Assembly: GCF_001865065.1 (NCBI RefSeq)
Contig: NZ_MJGN01000016.1
Coordinates: 114,429 to 178,428, forward strand
Direction: 5' to 3'
DNA from: Curtobacterium sp. MCBA15_008
Lineage (GTDB): Bacteria; Actinomycetota; Actinomycetes; Actinomycetales; Microbacteriaceae
Length of the DNA: 64,000 nt
Below, one piece after another: positions 24,814 through 34,900 of the stretch (position 1 is the first letter of the stretch; every line of letters begins with the position of its first letter). The position numbers were made by a program, and so were the translations under genes. The notes beneath the pieces are model-generated. The model did not search any database and was not told the origin of the DNA. It was given only the letters and a program-made list of their open reading frames with translations.

Positions 24814-26922
24814 ATGCCACGCACAGCAACACGCATCGCGCTCCGCGCGGGCGCCACGGCCACCGTCGCGGCGGTCATCATCGGGGGAGCAGCCCTCCCC
24901 GCACACGCAGCCGCCTCGGACGCGACCCAGGCCGAAGGTCGGCTCATCGCGGGGAGCGGCACGATCGACCTCGACGACGTGGCGGCGCTCGCCGGGTCGT
25001 TCGGGGCCACCGCTCCAGGCGGCCAGGCGGCCGGCGGGTCCGACCCGCTCGACCTCGCGGTGCTCAACAGCATCGGGATCAACGTCCCCGGCGGGATCCA
25101 GCTGCTCGGGCAGAACGGCCTCGTGAACGTCGGGGTCGCCGGACAGGTCGCCGCGACCGACACCACCTCGGCGGTCGCCGCCTCGGGTGCGGTCGGGGCG
25201 GACGGCGCGATCCAAGTCGGCCCGGGGACCCCCGGTACCGCCGCCACCGTGAACCTCACGCCGCTCCTGGGCGACCTCGACGTCGACGGGGTCGTGAGCG
25301 AACTCTCCGTCGGGCTCGGCGCGCTGTCGGCTCGGGCCGAGGCAGACCGCACCTTCGACGGCGCCGACGTCACCACCGACTACCAGGTCGCCGGTGCGCA
25401 GGTCCGCCTGGTCAGCCCGGCGGTGCAGCAGCTCGTGACGAGCTTGGACACGACGCTCGGCACGACGGACACGACCGTGAACACGGCACTCGGGGAGGAC
25501 GGTCTGACGACCGACCTGACCGCCTCGCTGCTGGGCCCGGTGACCGACGCCGTCAACACCCTCGGGCTCGGCGTGCTCAGCCTCGACGACACCACGGCGC
25601 AGCTCACCGCGGACGTCGACCTGCAGGGAGCGCTCGCCACCGTCACGCAGCAGCCGCTGACGGACGGTCCGGTCACGCTCGACCTGTCCACCGGCGTCGT
25701 CTCGATCGACCTCGGGCAGCTCTACACGCTGAACGACCTGCCGGCGAACACGAAGCTCCTCGCGAGCGACACCGTGAACGCGCAGATCACCGGCGCGATC
25801 TCGGACATCCTCACCGAGCAGCTGCCGGCGCTCCTCACGAGCACCATCACGAACGCGCTCGACGCCGCCGCGGTGCAGCTCGTCGTGGACACGGGCGTCG
25901 ACCTGGCCGGGCTCGACGTCGCGGGCCTCACCCTCACCGTCGACACCACCGTCGGTGACCTGCTCGGCACCGGCGACGGCGCCACCCTCACGGTGGCCGG
26001 CGACGGGATCCTCGGCCCGGTGCTCGGGACGCTCGACCCGCTGCTCCAGCCGCTGCTCGGCTCGACCGTCGTGCCGGCGCTCACCGGGATCGTCGGCGAC
26101 GTGCTCGGGGGCGACTTCGTCGCGAACACGGTGCAGACACTCCTCACCACGGCGACCGGCACGGTCACGGCGCTCGACCCGCTGCTCGACATCGTGAACG
26201 AGCTCGTGTCGATCACGATCAACTCGCAGACGGCACCGGCCTTCACCGAGCCGACCGCCGACGCCACCGGGGCCACCACGGTTCGGGCGGTCCGGGTGCA
26301 GCTCCTGCCCGCGGCCGACCTCGCGACGGTCGACCTGGCCACCGCGACCGTGCAGGCGGACCCCTTCGCCGGGATCGCGATCACCTCGCCCGAGGACGGC
26401 ACGGACTACACGGTCGAGACCGACGACGACACCACCGACGTGCCGGTCACCGGCACGGCGGAGCCCGGAGCCGACGTCGACGTCACGCTCGACGGTGACG
26501 CGGACGGCGTCCAGTCGACCGTCGCCGACGAGGACGGCACCTGGACGGTGACGTTCCCCGACGTCGCGGTCGGCGACCACGAGGCCGAGGCCGTCGAGAC
26601 CATCGGCGCCCTGGTCAGTGACCCGGACTCGGTCACCTTCGCGGTCGCTGCGGCGCCGGTCGACCCGACCGACCCCACGGACCCGACCGATCCCGGGACG
26701 CCCGGCGGTCCGGGTGGCCCGGGAGCGGGCGGTGACGGCGGTGCCGGCGGAGTCGGTGGCGCCGGTGGTGCCGGCGGTCTCGGAGCCGGAGCCGGGGCCG
26801 GAGCCGGCCCGGGCTCCCTCGCCTTCACGGGCGCCGAGGTCCTGCCGTTGATGCTCCTCGCCGGGCTGCTCCTCGCAGCCGGCGGCGGCACCCTGGTCGC
26901 GCGTCGTCTGCGCCGCGTCTGA
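24814..26922 (+). CDS. choice-of-anchor G family cell-surface protein
   Basis: A 702-residue exported protein. The signal peptide ends near AHA-AAS (residue 32). The next ~480 residues are the choice-of-anchor G domain (ASDATQAEGRLIAGSGTIDL, NLTPLLGDLDVDG, regular VTDAVNTLG-type beta motifs). An Ig-like module spans about 525-615 (ITSPEDGTDYTVETDDDTTD), then a (PTD)n and Gly/Ala-rich stalk, the sorting signal LAFTG, a hydrophobic helix and RRLRRV. LAFTG fits the class E LAxTG sortase motif of actinobacteria, so the protein is probably anchored to peptidoglycan. Function unknown; adhesion or display is only a guess. GGAGGA lies 9 nt before the ATG. Confidence 0.85.
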   Translation: MPRTATRIALRAGATATVAAVIIGGAALPAHAAASDATQAEGRLIAGSGTIDLDDVAALAGSFGATAPGGQAAGGSDPLDLAVLNSIGINVPGGIQLLGQNGLVNVGVAGQVAATDTTSAVAASGAVGADGAIQVGPGTPGTAATVNLTPLLGDLDVDGVVSELSVGLGALSARAEADRTFDGADVTTDYQVAGAQVRLVSPAVQQLVTSLDTTLGTTDTTVNTALGEDGLTTDLTASLLGPVTDAVNTLGLGVLSLDDTTAQLTADVDLQGALATVTQQPLTDGPVTLDLSTGVVSIDLGQLYTLNDLPANTKLLASDTVNAQITGAISDILTEQLPALLTSTITNALDAAAVQLVVDTGVDLAGLDVAGLTLTVDTTVGDLLGTGDGATLTVAGDGILGPVLGTLDPLLQPLLGSTVVPALTGIVGDVLGGDFVANTVQTLLTTATGTVTALDPLLDIVNELVSITINSQTAPAFTEPTADATGATTVRAVRVQLLPAADLATVDLATATVQADPFAGIAITSPEDGTDYTVETDDDTTDVPVTGTAEPGADVDVTLDGDADGVQSTVADEDGTWTVTFPDVAVGDHEAEAVETIGALVSDPDSVTFAVAAAPVDPTDPTDPTDPGTPGGPGGPGAGGDGGAGGVGGAGGAGGLGAGAGAGAGPGSLAFTGAEVLPLMLLAGLLLAAGGGTLVARRLRRV

Positions 26923-26938
26923 TCGGTCGAACGACCCC

Positions 26939-26968
26939 GACGGGCGCCGGTGGGGACCGGCGCCCGTC
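26939..26968 (+). terminator. terminator of the surface-protein gene
   Basis: GACGGGCGCCGG and CCGGCGCCCGTC, perfect 12-bp arms with a 6-nt loop, 16 bp after the stop. Confidence 0.8.
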
Positions 26969-27098
26969 TCCCAGGGGTCGCGGCGCGTTCGGGTCGCCGC
27001 GGCCCCGACCGGTGCGGTGGTGGTTCGGGCCGCCACCGCACCGGCCTCTTCTCCGCTCTCGTTCCCACCCCGTCCACCCTCGAGCCGTGAGGACCACC

Positions 27099-27266
27099 GT
27101 GCACGACCACGACACCCACCCCCTCGACCGCCGCGTCGGACCGCCGCACGTCGAGCGGTTCCGGCTGACCCGCTCCGCCGAGACCCTCGGCGTCGTCTGC
27201 ACCTGCGCGATCGGCACCGACCACGACAACACGGTCCGGCCGATCGGTGCCGAACCCGTGCGCTGA
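27099..27266 (+). CDS. possible 55-residue small protein
   Basis: GTG at 27099 is preceded by GTGAGGA. The peptide (HDHDTHPLDRRVGPPHVERF ... GVVCTCAIGTDHDN) is His/Asp-rich with a CTC pair, suggesting metal binding, but it matches nothing I know. It ends 36 bp before nadE. The third-codon GC bias supports coding. Confidence 0.4.
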   Translation: MHDHDTHPLDRRVGPPHVERFRLTRSAETLGVVCTCAIGTDHDNTVRPIGAEPVR

Positions 27267-27293
27267 ACCCGTGCGCGTCGGCGGTCGCAGCGG

Positions 27294-27299
27294 GATACT
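27294..27299 (+). promoter_or_regulatory. -10 box GATACT of nadE
   Basis: Six nt before the GTG at 27306; leaderless arrangement. Confidence 0.4.
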
Positions 27300-27305
27300 G
27301 AGGTG

Positions 27306-28133
27306 GTGCGTGAACTCCAAGCCGCCATCGCAGCGGACCTCAACGTCCAGCCGACCATCGACCCCGAGCAGGAGGTCGCCCGTCGGGTCGGGTTCCTGCG
27401 CGACTACCTGCTGACCACCGGCGCCGCGGGCTACCTGCTCGCGATCAGCGGCGGCCAGGACTCCACGCTCGCCGGCCGACTGACCCAGCTCGCGGTGGAG
27501 TCCCTCCGCGCCGAGGGGCACGCCGCCGCGTTCACCACCGTTCGCATGCCGTACCGGGTGCAGGCGGACGAGGACGACGCGCAGCTCGCCCTGCAGTTCA
27601 TCGCCGCCGACCCGGGCATCACGATCAACATCGAGCACGGGGTCGACGGGGTCGTGCAGGACACGGCGGCGTCCGGCGTCCCGCTGAGCGACTTCGTGAA
27701 GGGCAACGTCAAGGCGCGGATGCGCATGGTCGCCCAGTACGCCGTGGCGGGACAACTCGGACTCCTCGTCGTCGGCACGGACCACGCGGCCGAGGCCGTC
27801 ACCGGCTTCTTCACCAAGTACGGCGACGGTGGCGTCGACCTCACGCCGCTCACGGGCCTGACGAAGAGCCAGGGGCGGCAGCTGCTCGAGCACCTCGGCG
27901 CACCCGCCCGCCTGTACGAGAAGGCCCCCACGGCGGACCTGCTCGACGAGACGCCCGGCCAGACCGACGAGGCGAACCTCGGGCTCCGCTACGCCGAGAT
28001 CGACGCGTACCTGCAGGGGCACGACGTGCCGGTGGAGGTCGCCGAGGCGATCGAGACGCGCTACCGCGCGACGGAGCACAAGCGCCAGGTCCCGGCGACG
28101 CCCTTCGACGACTGGTGGCGTGCCGGCGCGTAG
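27306..28133 (+). CDS. nadE: ammonia-dependent NAD+ synthetase
   Basis: A 275-residue enzyme making NAD+ from deamido-NAD+, ATP and ammonia. The PP-loop is [33 protein letters not shown] and [14 protein letters not shown] are signature NadE segments. The length shows the short, glutaminase-free form, so ammonia must come from solution or another protein. Two consecutive GTG codons (27303, 27306) could start it; 27306 is preferred because GATACT ends 6 nt before it. The gene is followed by a 24-bp-arm palindrome. Confidence 0.93.
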   Translation: MRELQAAIAADLNVQPTIDPEQEVARRVGFLRDYLLTTGAAGYLLAISGGQDSTLAGRLTQLAVESLRAEGHAAAFTTVRMPYRVQADEDDAQLALQFIAADPGITINIEHGVDGVVQDTAASGVPLSDFVKGNVKARMRMVAQYAVAGQLGLLVVGTDHAAEAVTGFFTKYGDGGVDLTPLTGLTKSQGRQLLEHLGAPARLYEKAPTADLLDETPGQTDEANLGLRYAEIDAYLQGHDVPVEVAEAIETRYRATEHKRQVPATPFDDWWRAGA

Positions 28134-28147
28134 GCGCTCACGCAACC

Positions 28148-28198
28148 ACCGACGGGAGGCGCGGTGCGGGTCCGACCCGCACCGCGCCTCCCGTCGGT
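28148..28198. terminator. palindrome after nadE (TGGAGGCGCG family, GGGAGGC variant)
   Basis: Perfect 24-bp arms beginning ACCGACGGGAGGCGCGGTGC with a 3-nt centre. Between nadE and the flotillin gene, both rightward. Confidence 0.75.
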
Positions 28199-28326
28199 TC
28201 TCCACATCTCGCCCCCGGCACCCTCCTGCTGTCGGCTCCCGCTCCTAGGATGGGAGGCAACGGAACAACAGATGCGGAATCCAGGTCGGGCCGGATGTGG
28301 CCGGACGCTGGACCGGAGGGGGAGTC

Positions 28327-29781
28327 ATGGAAGTCCTGTTCGCGCTCGGAGCCGTCCCGCTGATCATCGGCGGGATCATCGTCCTGGCGATCATCGCGCT
28401 GATCTACGCGAAGGTCGTGTACCGGAACGCGGGTGCCGACGAAGCACTCATCATCACGGGCAAGCGCTCACGCAAGGTCAAGAACTCGGACGGCACCGAG
28501 ACGGTCGAGTCCGGCATCAAGGTCGTGCTCGGCGCCGGCGTGCTCGTCCGACCGTTCTTCGAGAAGGTCGCGAAGCTCTCGCTGAGCTCCCGGGCGATCG
28601 ACATCAACGTCAACGCGCAGGACTCCCGCGGCGTCACGATCGACGTCGAGGCAGTCGCCCTCGTCAAGGTCGGCGAGACCGACGCCTCCATCCGGGCAGC
28701 CGCGCAGCGGTTCCTCGGGCAGGAGAAGAAGATCGACGACTTCGCGCGCGAGGTCCTGTCGGGTTCGCTCCGCGCCTCGATCGGCGCGACCGACGTCTCC
28801 ACGATCATCCGCAACCGCGACCAGCTCACCGTCGCCGTGCTCGACGTCGCGAAGGACGCCCTGCACAGCCAGGGGCTCGACGTCGACTCGTTCGAGATCA
28901 AGGGCATCTCGGACCGCAACGAGTACATCAGCGACCTCGGTCGTGCCGAGCGTGCGCGTGTCCGGCTCGAGGCCGAGAACGCCGAGGCCCAGGCCGACCG
29001 CGAAGCGCGCGAGGCTCGGGCGACCGCCGACCAGGCCATCGCCGAGGCGGAGAACACACTCGCCATCCGACGGGCAGCGCTGCAGCTCGATGCCGACCGT
29101 GCATCGGCCGAGGCCGCGGCGGCGGGTCCGCTCGCCCAGGCCCGTGCCGCCCAGGGCGTCGTCGAGCAGGAGCAGCTGACCGCGCAGAAGCGTGCCGAAC
29201 TCCGTCGCGCCGAGCTCGAGTCCGAGGTCAGCGCCGTCGCCGAGGCGCAGGCGCGGAAGACCCGCGTCGAGGCCGAAGCGGCCGCTGCTGCCCAGGTCGA
29301 GACGGCCCGTGCCCAGGCCGAGGCCCGGCGGATCTCCGCCGAGGCGATCGCCGCCGAGGCGAAGGCCGAGTCCGAGGCCCGCAAGCTCGCCGCCGACGCA
29401 TCGCGTGCCGAGGGTGAAGCGGCCGCCGACGCGATCCGCGCCAAGGGTCAGGCCGAGGCCGACGCGACGAAGGCGCAGGCCGACGCCCTCGCCCAGCACT
29501 CCGACGCCGTCCTCCGGGTCAAGGCGATCGAGACGCTGCCGAGCATCGCCCGCGAGCTCGCGGCCCCGATGGGCAACATCGACAAGCTCACGGTGGTGTC
29601 GTCCGACGGCGCCGGTGCCCTGTCGAAGAGCGTCGTCAGTCAGTTCAGCGAGGTCGACGCGCTGCTCGGCACGACGGCCGGCTTCACCCTGAGCGACATC
29701 GTGAAGAGCACCACGACCGGGCAGGCCGCTGCCCGCGCCGTCGTGCGGGAGCAGGCGCAGGAGCCGCTCGCCGCCGAGTAG
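28327..29781 (+). CDS. flotillin-like SPFH/band-7 membrane scaffold protein
   Basis: A 484-residue protein. The N-terminal hairpin membrane segment is LIIGGIIVLAIIALIYAKVV, the SPFH domain spans about 27-200 (ADEALIITGKRSRKVKNSDG, IDINVNAQDSRGVTIDVEAV), and a long Ala/Glu-rich coiled coil about 205-400 (AERARVRLEAENAEAQADRE and similar repeats) precedes a Gly/Ser-containing end. Flotillins organise membrane microdomains and oligomerise through the coiled coil. GGAGGGGGAG precedes the ATG at 28327. No NfeD partner is adjacent. Confidence 0.9.
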   Translation: MEVLFALGAVPLIIGGIIVLAIIALIYAKVVYRNAGADEALIITGKRSRKVKNSDGTETVESGIKVVLGAGVLVRPFFEKVAKLSLSSRAIDINVNAQDSRGVTIDVEAVALVKVGETDASIRAAAQRFLGQEKKIDDFAREVLSGSLRASIGATDVSTIIRNRDQLTVAVLDVAKDALHSQGLDVDSFEIKGISDRNEYISDLGRAERARVRLEAENAEAQADREAREARATADQAIAEAENTLAIRRAALQLDADRASAEAAAAGPLAQARAAQGVVEQEQLTAQKRAELRRAELESEVSAVAEAQARKTRVEAEAAAAAQVETARAQAEARRISAEAIAAEAKAESEARKLAADASRAEGEAAADAIRAKGQAEADATKAQADALAQHSDAVLRVKAIETLPSIARELAAPMGNIDKLTVVSSDGAGALSKSVVSQFSEVDALLGTTAGFTLSDIVKSTTTGQAAARAVVREQAQEPLAAE

Positions 29782-29811
29782 GGGCGGTGCCCGATGCGGG
29801 CGCGGCGGGGC

Positions 29812-30294
29812 TCAGGCCTCGTCGCGCCCGTCGTCGTTCCGGCGCTCGCGCTGCTGGCCACCGGCGTCCTCGCGCTGGCCGCCGTGGTCCTCGCGCTCGT
29901 CGACGCCGTCGTGCTGGTGACCGGCATCGTGCTGGTGACGGGCGTCGTGTTCGGCGTCGTCACGCTGCTGCGACAGCCGCTGCTGCCAGACGACGCTGCG
30001 TGCGGCGCCCTCGAGGATGTCGTCGACGCTCCGTCCGGACTGGGCGGCGAGCGCCCCGCTCAGGCCCGCGGTGAGCGTCCCACCAGCGGCGGCCAGCCGT
30101 TCGACGACCTCCTCCTGCCGGTCGGTCAACGGTTCGTCGATCATCTCGTCGATGGTGTCGCGGATGTTCTGCTCGCTCGCGTCCAGGGCCGCCTCGTCGC
30201 CCGAGTGCAGTGCTGCTGCCTCGCCGACGACGACCAGTCCGAGTCGTGCGGCGTCGTCCTCGGGACGTGGGGTGCTGCCGTGCTCGTCAGTCAT
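29812..30294 (-). CDS. conserved-type hydrophilic protein, function unknown
   Basis: A 160-residue soluble protein. The first 110 residues are acidic and helical (AALDASEQNIRDTIDEMIDE, EEVVERLAAAGGTLTAGLSG). The last 45 are a His/Asp/Arg/Gln low-complexity tail (DARHQHDAGHQHDGVDERED) that may be poorly conserved. A -10 TACGGT sits 7 nt before the ATG, which supports this strand over the competing open frame on the other strand. No family is recognised. It converges with the flotillin gene. Confidence 0.55.
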   Translation of the reverse strand: MTDEHGSTPRPEDDAARLGLVVVGEAAALHSGDEAALDASEQNIRDTIDEMIDEPLTDRQEEVVERLAAAGGTLTAGLSGALAAQSGRSVDDILEGAARSVVWQQRLSQQRDDAEHDARHQHDAGHQHDGVDEREDHGGQREDAGGQQRERRNDDGRDEA

Positions 30295-30301
30295 GCGGAG
30301 G

Positions 30302-30307
30302 ACCGTA
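30302..30307 (-). promoter_or_regulatory. -10 box TACGGT of the gene at 29812-30294
   Basis: Seven nt before the ATG; identical to the TACGGT of the gene at 59226-60191. Confidence 0.45.
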
Positions 30308-30365
30308 CGCTCCCGGGGGTCGCGCTTCCTGGATCGATGGGGTACCGCGGCCGACGGTGACCCGT

Positions 30366-31052
30366 TCAGACCGGAGCGTGCCGGCCGCGGTGACCGATCC
30401 GCAAGAGGATCGCCGACGTCGGTACCTCGTCGTCGGACGAGCGCCCGACGACCACGATCCCGCCCCGGTCGGCCGCGGCCTCGAGCGCGTGGAGGACGAC
30501 GACCCCCGATGCCGGGTCGAGCTCGCTCGTCGGGTCGTCGAGCACCGTGACACCGGCATCGACCGCGAGCGCCCGAGCGAGTGCGACGCGCTGCTGCTGC
30601 CCGCCGGAGAGCTGCTCGGCGAGGTTGGTGCGGACCGCCGGCGGTACCCCGACGGCGTCGAGGGCCTCCGTGATGCGGTCGTCCCGGTCAGGGCGTCCCC
30701 GCTCCGCGCGACGGCGGGACGGCGCGTGCGCGAGCAGGCCGAGTGCGACGTTCTCGGTCGCGGTCAGGGCTCCGAGCAGATCGTGGTCCCGCGTCAGGAG
30801 CGCGAGCGGTGGCCGTCCGGCGGCGAGGTCCTCGATCCGGACCGAGCCCGTGCTCCTGGCGCGTGCCGACCGATCGAGCGGGGGCGCGTCCGGGTCGAGC
30901 GCGGCGACGACGGCCGAGAGCACCGCGGACACCTCGGCGCCGTCCTCCCCGGTCACGACCACGACCGCGCCTGCGTCGACCCGGCCGTCCACCGCGAAGA
31001 CCTCACGGTCGCCGAACCCGACCGTGAACCGTTCGAACACCAGTGCCGTCAC
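30366..31052 (-). CDS. ABC transporter ATPase, degenerate nucleotide-binding site
   Basis: A 228-residue NBD. The Walker A position reads TGEDGAEVSA (34-43): the invariant Lys is replaced (V41). The Walker B end is VLDDPTSELD, with Asp173 in place of the catalytic Glu, and the H-loop His is absent (VVGRSSDDE). The signature LSGGQQQR (148-155) is intact. It therefore probably cannot hydrolyse ATP by itself but can complete the partner's site. The GTG start overlaps the stop of the next ATPase gene (GTGA), so it is coupled in an operon with that ATPase and the FtsX-type permease. Confidence 0.85.
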   Translation of the reverse strand: MTALVFERFTVGFGDREVFAVDGRVDAGAVVVVTGEDGAEVSAVLSAVVAALDPDAPPLDRSARARSTGSVRIEDLAAGRPPLALLTRDHDLLGALTATENVALGLLAHAPSRRRAERGRPDRDDRITEALDAVGVPPAVRTNLAEQLSGGQQQRVALARALAVDAGVTVLDDPTSELDPASGVVVLHALEAAADRGGIVVVGRSSDDEVPTSAILLRIGHRGRHAPV

Positions 31053-31918
31053 GCCGTCGCCTCCTCGTCCGCCCGTCGGATGCGCAGGCCGCCCGCGCCG
31101 TCCGGCTCGACCGTGACGAGTGCACCGGTCGGCCAGTCGCCCCGGAGGTGCTGGGGGATCGGCACGGAACCGTCGGCCGCGACGACGGCGCGGCGCCCCG
31201 ACCCGGAGTCCTCCTCGCCGACCCGGCCGTCGCGGAGGTGGATCATCCGCTGCATCCGGCGGGCGACGGCCTCGTCGTGGGTGACGAGCAGGACCGCGAT
31301 CCCCTCCCGCTCCGTCTCGGCGACGAGCAGGTCGAGCAGGGCATCCCGCGCGGCGGTGTCGAGGCGGCTCGTCGGCTCGTCGGCGAGCAGCAGCCGTGGG
31401 CGGGACGCCAGCGCCACCGCCAGTGCCGTGGTCTGCCGGTGCGACGCGGACAGCTCGGCGACGGGACGGCCGTCGTCGGGGACCCCGCCGGCTGCCAGCA
31501 CACGCTCGCCGAGTGCGCTGTCGCGGCCGGGGATCCCACGGACCGTCCAGGCGACGTTGGCGCGGGCCGACTCGTGGCCGATGAGGTTGACGTCGGCGCC
31601 CTGCAGCATGAGTCCGAGGACGTCACGCCGCAGCCGGTCGAGGTCGCGCCGGTCGGCGGTGCCGAGGTCCTGCGCGCCGATGGTCACCGTGCCGGCACTC
31701 GGTCGCATCAGGCCGGCGGCGATCGACAGCAGGGTCGACTTGCCCGAACCGGACGGGCCGAGCAGGGCGACGCGCTGCCCGGGCGGCACCGTCAGGTCGA
31801 CGCCGCGCAGGGCGGCCACGTCGACCTCGGCCTCCCGGTACACGTGCACGAGGCCCGAGGCGCGGAACGCCGGGAGGGACCCGTCGTCCGCGACGGGCGT
31901 GGAGCGCGATGGCGTCAC
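31049..31918 (-). CDS. ABC transporter ATPase, intact Walker motifs, degenerate signature
   Basis: A 289-residue NBD of the LolD/MacB-like type. Walker A GPSGSGKST (54-62), Walker B LLLADEPTSRLD (176-187, Asp180/Glu181) and the H-loop VTHDEA are intact, but the signature is LSASHRQ (156-162) instead of LSGGQ. It is the mirror image of the ATPase at 30366-31052; the two would form a heterodimer with one consensus ATP site. Its GTG overlaps the permease stop (GTGA). Confidence 0.88.
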   Translation of the reverse strand: MTPSRSTPVADDGSLPAFRASGLVHVYREAEVDVAALRGVDLTVPPGQRVALLGPSGSGKSTLLSIAAGLMRPSAGTVTIGAQDLGTADRRDLDRLRRDVLGLMLQGADVNLIGHESARANVAWTVRGIPGRDSALGERVLAAGGVPDDGRPVAELSASHRQTTALAVALASRPRLLLADEPTSRLDTAARDALLDLLVAETEREGIAVLLVTHDEAVARRMQRMIHLRDGRVGEEDSGSGRRAVVAADGSVPIPQHLRGDWPTGALVTVEPDGAGGLRIRRADEEATA

Positions 31919-34900
31919 GGTGCGGGCCTCCCGTCTCGCGGGCGCCGGTGCTCCGCTCCGTCGCCGGTGCCGCGCGGTCGGCCGGAACCGTCCGCGCCGA
32001 CGGCGGCGACCCCGGCGGAGACGGCGAGCAGCACGAGCATCGTCACCGCCGTGACCGCGAGCACGGTGAGCGGCCCCACGGGCACTCCGAGGGGCGGGAC
32101 GGCCTCGGCGCGCAGCGGGAGCCGCGCGGCGGTCACCACCGTGGCGATCGTCCCCGCCACCGCGCCGAGCAGGACGGCGGCCGCGGCGGGGAGGAACGTC
32201 TCGCGGAGCACGGCTCGACGCACGGCGCTGCGCGGGAACCCGCTCGTCCGGAGCACGTCCACGTCGTCACGACGGCGACGCGCTCCGATCGCACCGACCC
32301 CGGCGACGACGAGCAGGACGAGCACGAGGGCCGCGCCGGCGGTCGGGACGCCGACCAGTGCCCCGAGCACCGGGGCACTCCGCTCGGCCCGGCGTTCGGC
32401 GTCCGCGAGGGTGTGCCGGCCCGTCACGGTCACGCCGTTCCGGGCGAGGGCGGCCGTGACGCGCCGCTCGGCCCCGGGTGCGACCCACACCTCGTGGTCC
32501 GTGCCCGTGCCGACCGGGTTCGAAACGTGGCCGGCCGAGGTCAGGTCGACCAGGGCGCCGTCGGCGAGCACCCGCGGGAGCGCCGGCGCCGTCCCGACCA
32601 CGCGCAGCACGATCGACTCACCGTTGAGCCCGATGCCGACCGTGGCGTCGGGAACGCCCGCGAACGGTTGCGTGACCGTCGCGGCACCGATGACGGTCGG
32701 GAGGGGCTCGGCGCCGTCCCGCGGGGTGATGCTCGGTGTCCCGGAACCCGTCGGGTCGACCCACGAGACGCGGAGGCCGTCGCGGCGGTCCCCGAGGGTG
32801 GCGGTCGGGCCGCCGTCCGGCAGCGGGTTCTCGCCGAGGCGGCTCCGCCAGCGGTCCGCGTGGAGCCAGGCGGCGCCGACCGACCGCGCCGTCGTGCCGT
32901 CCCCGACCGTGACGTCGGTGATCGTCGCCCCGAGTCCGTAGGGTGCGCTGGTGGTCGCGCTGGTCTCGAGGCCGAGCCAGACGAGTCGGCAGCCGTCGGT
33001 GCAGGGGAGGGCGCCGCGGGCACTCGTCAGCGTGCCGTCCCGCGGTGCGCCGAGGACGACCCGGTGCCAGCCGTCGGTCGCCTGCACGACGGCGACGACG
33101 TCCACGTCGGCGGGGTCTGCGGGGGCGACGGTCTTCGCCGCCTCGCCGTCGGGTGCGCCGACCTCGCGGAGCGTCACGGCGAGCTGCGTCCCGGTCAGGC
33201 GGAGCGACCGGCCACCCGTCGGACGGAGTTCGCGTTGGAGGGCGGCCGTGCTGCGCCCGCTCCAGGTCGGGTCCCACGCGCTGACGGCGGCGAGGCGTGT
33301 GGAGTCGAGGGCGATCAGCCGTCCGACGCCGACCCCCCTGGACGTCGCCTGCACCGCCATCGCCGACCGCCCGCCGGGATCGGCGTCGCGCACGGCCTGC
33401 ACGAAGGGCGTGTCCTCGGCCACCCGCACGTCGAGGACGGTCGCCGCGCCGAGGGTCGCGGCCGCGCGGTCGTCGGCGAGGCGGACTGCCAGGACGGCCG
33501 TCTGCGTCGACGACACCGCGAGCGCGACGCCGAGGACGACCATGACTGCGGTCGTCAGCACCGACGGCGTCCGCGCGATCCGACGCACCACGAGCAGTTC
33601 GGTGAGGGAACGCGCCGGGCGGTCGGCCCGGCGACGGACCACGGCGACCCCGACTCGCAGTCCGACGATCGCCAGCAGGACGGCGATGAGCGACGGCGCG
33701 AGGAGCGCGATGCTCGGACCGGTGACCTCCGTCTCGGTCGCGACGGCCGCGAGTCCGACGACCGCGGCGATCACGGCCACCGCCTGCACGACCGCGCCCG
33801 CGCGGGACAGGGTCCGCGGCTCGGTGACACGCCGGAGCAGGTCGACGAGCGGCACCCGTGACGCGCGGGCGCTCGCGACGACGAGGGCGACGAGCGACCC
33901 GGCTAACGCCGCGGCGAGGGCGAGCAGGACGGGCGCGCGGAGCGGTTCGAGGGCCGGGGCCCCCGCGCCGAGCAGCACCGGCGCGCAGAGTGCGGCGAGG
34001 CCCAGACCGGCAGCCGCGCCGGCGACGGCGCCGACGACCGTCGCGAGCACGGGCTCGAGCAGGACCGCGGCGAACCGACGTCGCGCCGGCAGCCCACGCA
34101 GCCGGGCGAGTCCCCACTCCGCCGCGCGCGCCTGCCCGATGCGGCCGGCGACGACCCCCTGGGCGAACCACGCCAGCACGACCGCCTGCAGTGCCGTCAC
34201 GGCGACGATCGTCGTCGCGGCGTCGTTCCCGTCCGCCACCCGGTCGACGAGGTCGTCGATCCGTTCCTGCACCGACACCGACGACTGTGCGCTGCTCTCG
34301 GTCAGCGTGCCGTCCCGAGCGGCTGCGACGTCGCGCACCACCGCGGGCACGTCGTCGAGGCGGAGCCCGTGCCGGAGGGTCTTGACCGACCACATCGTCC
34401 CGGTGATCGACAGGTCGTCGAACCCGGCGAGGGACATCACCAGGTCGGGGCCGCCGGTGCCGCCGCTGCCGAACAGCTTGCCGGGCGCGCTCGCGATCCG
34501 GCCGACGCGGCTCGTTGCGTCGTAGGTGCCGACCACCCGCACGCGGACGGACTGCTCGGGGACGTCGAGCACGGAGAGCGGCAGCACCGCCCCGGTCGCG
34601 ATCCCGGAGCCTGCCGGGGCGAGCACCTCGTCGGAACCGGACGGACACCGCCCGTCGACGAGGCCGAGGGACGCGCAGTCGTCGGAGAGCCCGGCGAGCT
34701 GGGTGTACCGCACGTCGGCGTCGGCCGGATCGGACGGCGCTCGGTAGGAGACGAGGGCCTTCGACTCGGCGACGACGACTTCTCCGTGCCAGAGGCGGCT
34801 CTCCGTCGCTGCGGAAGTGGTCGTGACGACCGCTCCCTGGGCCTCGCTGAGCTTCTGGTACTCGATCTCGGCCGAGGCTGCGATCGACGTGCCGCGCACC

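Noticed and set aside
29794-30360. Plus-strand open frame opposite the gene at 29812-30294
   Set aside because: It lacks a ribosome-binding site and promoter, whereas the minus-strand gene has a -10 box at the leaderless spacing and a plausible helical protein.
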